Below are positions 63,170-64,000 of a stretch of DNA of 64,000 bases, one piece after another (positions within the stretch are counted from its first letter, which is position 1; every line of letters begins with the position of its first letter). The stretch is from Paractinoplanes lichenicola. Lineage in GTDB: Bacteria > Actinomycetota > Actinomycetes > Mycobacteriales > Micromonosporaceae. Below the pieces are notes generated by a model that had not been told where the DNA came from, did not search any database, and was given only the letters and a program-made list of their open reading frames with translations. The translations under genes were made by a program, and so were the position numbers. Location of the stretch: the NCBI RefSeq assembly GCF_016785085.1, contig NZ_JAENHO010000008.1:1-64000 (forward strand), given 5' to 3'.

Positions 63170-63934
63170 ATGTCCACGATCGAGATCGACGGCCTGCACA
63201 AGTCGTTCGGCAAGCTCGAAGTCCTGCGCGGCATCGACCTGTCTGTCGAGCCGGGCGAGGTGGTCTGCGTGATCGGCCCCTCCGGCTCCGGCAAGTCGAC
63301 CCTGCTGCGCTGCGTCAACCTGCTCGAGGAGCCGACGTCGGGCACGATCCGGGTGGCCGGGGCCGAGGTCACCGACCCGGATGTCGACATCGACGCCGTA
63401 CGCCGGGGCATCGGCATGGTGTTCCAGCAGTTCAACCTGTTCGGCCACCTCACCGTGCGCGAGAACGTGACGATCGCCCAGCGGCGGGTGCTCAAGCGCG
63501 GCAAGGCCGAGGCCAACCGGATCGCGTCGGAGAACCTCGACCGGGTCGGCCTGTCCGACAAGGCCGACTCCTATCCGGCCCAGCTCTCCGGCGGTCAGCA
63601 GCAGCGCGTCGCGATCGCCCGCGCGCTGGCCATGGACCCGCGGCTGATGCTGTTCGACGAGCCGACCAGCGCGCTCGACCCGGAGCTGGTGGGCGAGGTG
63701 CTCGCGGTCATGCGGGGCCTGGCCGCCGACGGCATGACCATGCTGGTCGTCACGCACGAGATGGCGTTCGCGCGCGAGGTCGCCTCCCGGGTCGTCTTCA
63801 TGGACGCCGGCGTGATCGTCGAGCAGGGCCCGCCGGCCCAGGTCTTCGGCCGCCCCCGCGAGGAACGCACCCGCGAGTTCCTGCATCGGGTGCTCGAGCC
63901 GACCCGGGTCAGCGAGGCGGAGCTCAGGGACTGA
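63170..63934 (+). CDS. Polar amino acid ABC transporter ATP-binding protein
   Basis: 254-residue ABC ATPase. Walker A GPSGSGKST, Q-loop FQQFNLF, signature LSGGQQQR, Walker B LMLFDEPTSALDPE and the H-loop VVTHEM are all intact. ATG 63170 is favoured because GAGGGAGAGG lies 8 nt upstream; GTG 63161 would overlap the permease stop but has no ribosome binding site. Completes the three-gene amino acid uptake operon. Its stop overlaps the end of the convergent gene by 11 nt. Confidence 0.9.
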   Translation: MSTIEIDGLHKSFGKLEVLRGIDLSVEPGEVVCVIGPSGSGKSTLLRCVNLLEEPTSGTIRVAGAEVTDPDVDIDAVRRGIGMVFQQFNLFGHLTVRENVTIAQRRVLKRGKAEANRIASENLDRVGLSDKADSYPAQLSGGQQQRVAIARALAMDPRLMLFDEPTSALDPELVGEVLAVMRGLAADGMTMLVVTHEMAFAREVASRVVFMDAGVIVEQGPPAQVFGRPREERTREFLHRVLEPTRVSEAELRD

Positions 63935-64000
63935 GCAGCCCCCGCCGTGCGGCCTCGGCGGCGGCCTCGCGGCGGTTGGCCACCCCCAGCTTGCGCAGGA
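63924..64000 (-). CDS. C-terminal end of a LuxR-type regulator (partial)
   Basis: Only the last 25 codons are inside the window: LRKLGVANRREAAAEAARRG then LLSP and a stop. LRKLGVANRREAA is the terminal helix pattern of LuxR/NarL helix-turn-helix domains. The gene continues beyond the right edge. Whether it is a response regulator or a LAL protein cannot be told. Confidence 0.7.
   Translation of the reverse strand, partial: LRKLGVANRREAAAEAARRGLLSP

Overview
The window is very GC-rich DNA with actinobacterial codon usage: third positions are nearly all G or C, GTG starts are common, and genes overlap as ATGA or GTGA. The gene families point to a filamentous actinomycete, most likely Micromonosporaceae (Actinoplanes-like). 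The family assignment is inference; no rRNA or tRNA gene was recognised.

Layout. (1) 1-5428: a 5' stretch without a recognised gene, then a zinc-uptake cluster (propeller lipoprotein, AztC-like binding protein, AztD-like metallochaperone), a secreted GH43-like/ricin-lectin enzyme and a small ABM monooxygenase. (2) About 5450-56700: a compound locus of roughly 50 kb made of signalling, chaperone, protease and ubiquitin-like modules in divergent and convergent operons. (3) 23.1-26.7 kb: an interruption in that locus carrying unrelated genes and two decayed ones (SnoaL-like protein, CBM2 remnant, secreted peptidase, broken SDR, TetR regulator). (4) 56.7-64 kb: a LAL-type LuxR regulator, a secreted lysyl-oxidase-like protein, a polar amino acid ABC transporter, and the end of a second LuxR-type gene.

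Modules of the compound locus. 5500-10276 encodes a tentative carboxylate-amine-ligase-like protein, a Cys-rich zinc protein and a vWA protein. 18399-10269 (minus) encodes a TerY-C zinc ribbon, Ser/Thr kinase, vWA, PP2C phosphatase, a membrane repeat protein, and a ubiquitin-like protein with E2, JAB and E1. 18499-23106 encodes an active CHAT protease and a CHAT-like paralogue that has lost its catalytic dyad. 31984-26742 (minus) encodes a secreted membrane vWA protein and a giant CHAT protein. 32086-42506 encodes GrpE, an Hsp70, an FN3-like protein, two zinc-ribbon GTPases around a GAP1-N2 protein, and a small membrane protein. 48128-42503 (minus) encodes a second vWA/PP2C/kinase triad with a coiled-coil protein and a ClpB-like AAA+ ATPase. 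48178-52874 encodes two more CHAT proteases. 56662-53967 (minus) encodes a caspase-like protein and a small partner. A sigma-like gene (53832-52855) and the LAL gene are the likely regulators.

The most notable signal is a shared promoter element. The 9-mer GTCCGTCAG occurs once in front of each of the eight operons, always pointing at its first gene, and at three of them it lies at exactly the same distance from the start codon. This ties the ubiquitin-like, CHAT, caspase, Hsp70/GTPase and TerY-type modules into one predicted regulon. By analogy with NTP-dependent conflict systems described for multicellular bacteria, the locus probably senses stress or infection and triggers regulated proteolysis or cell death; that function is inference.
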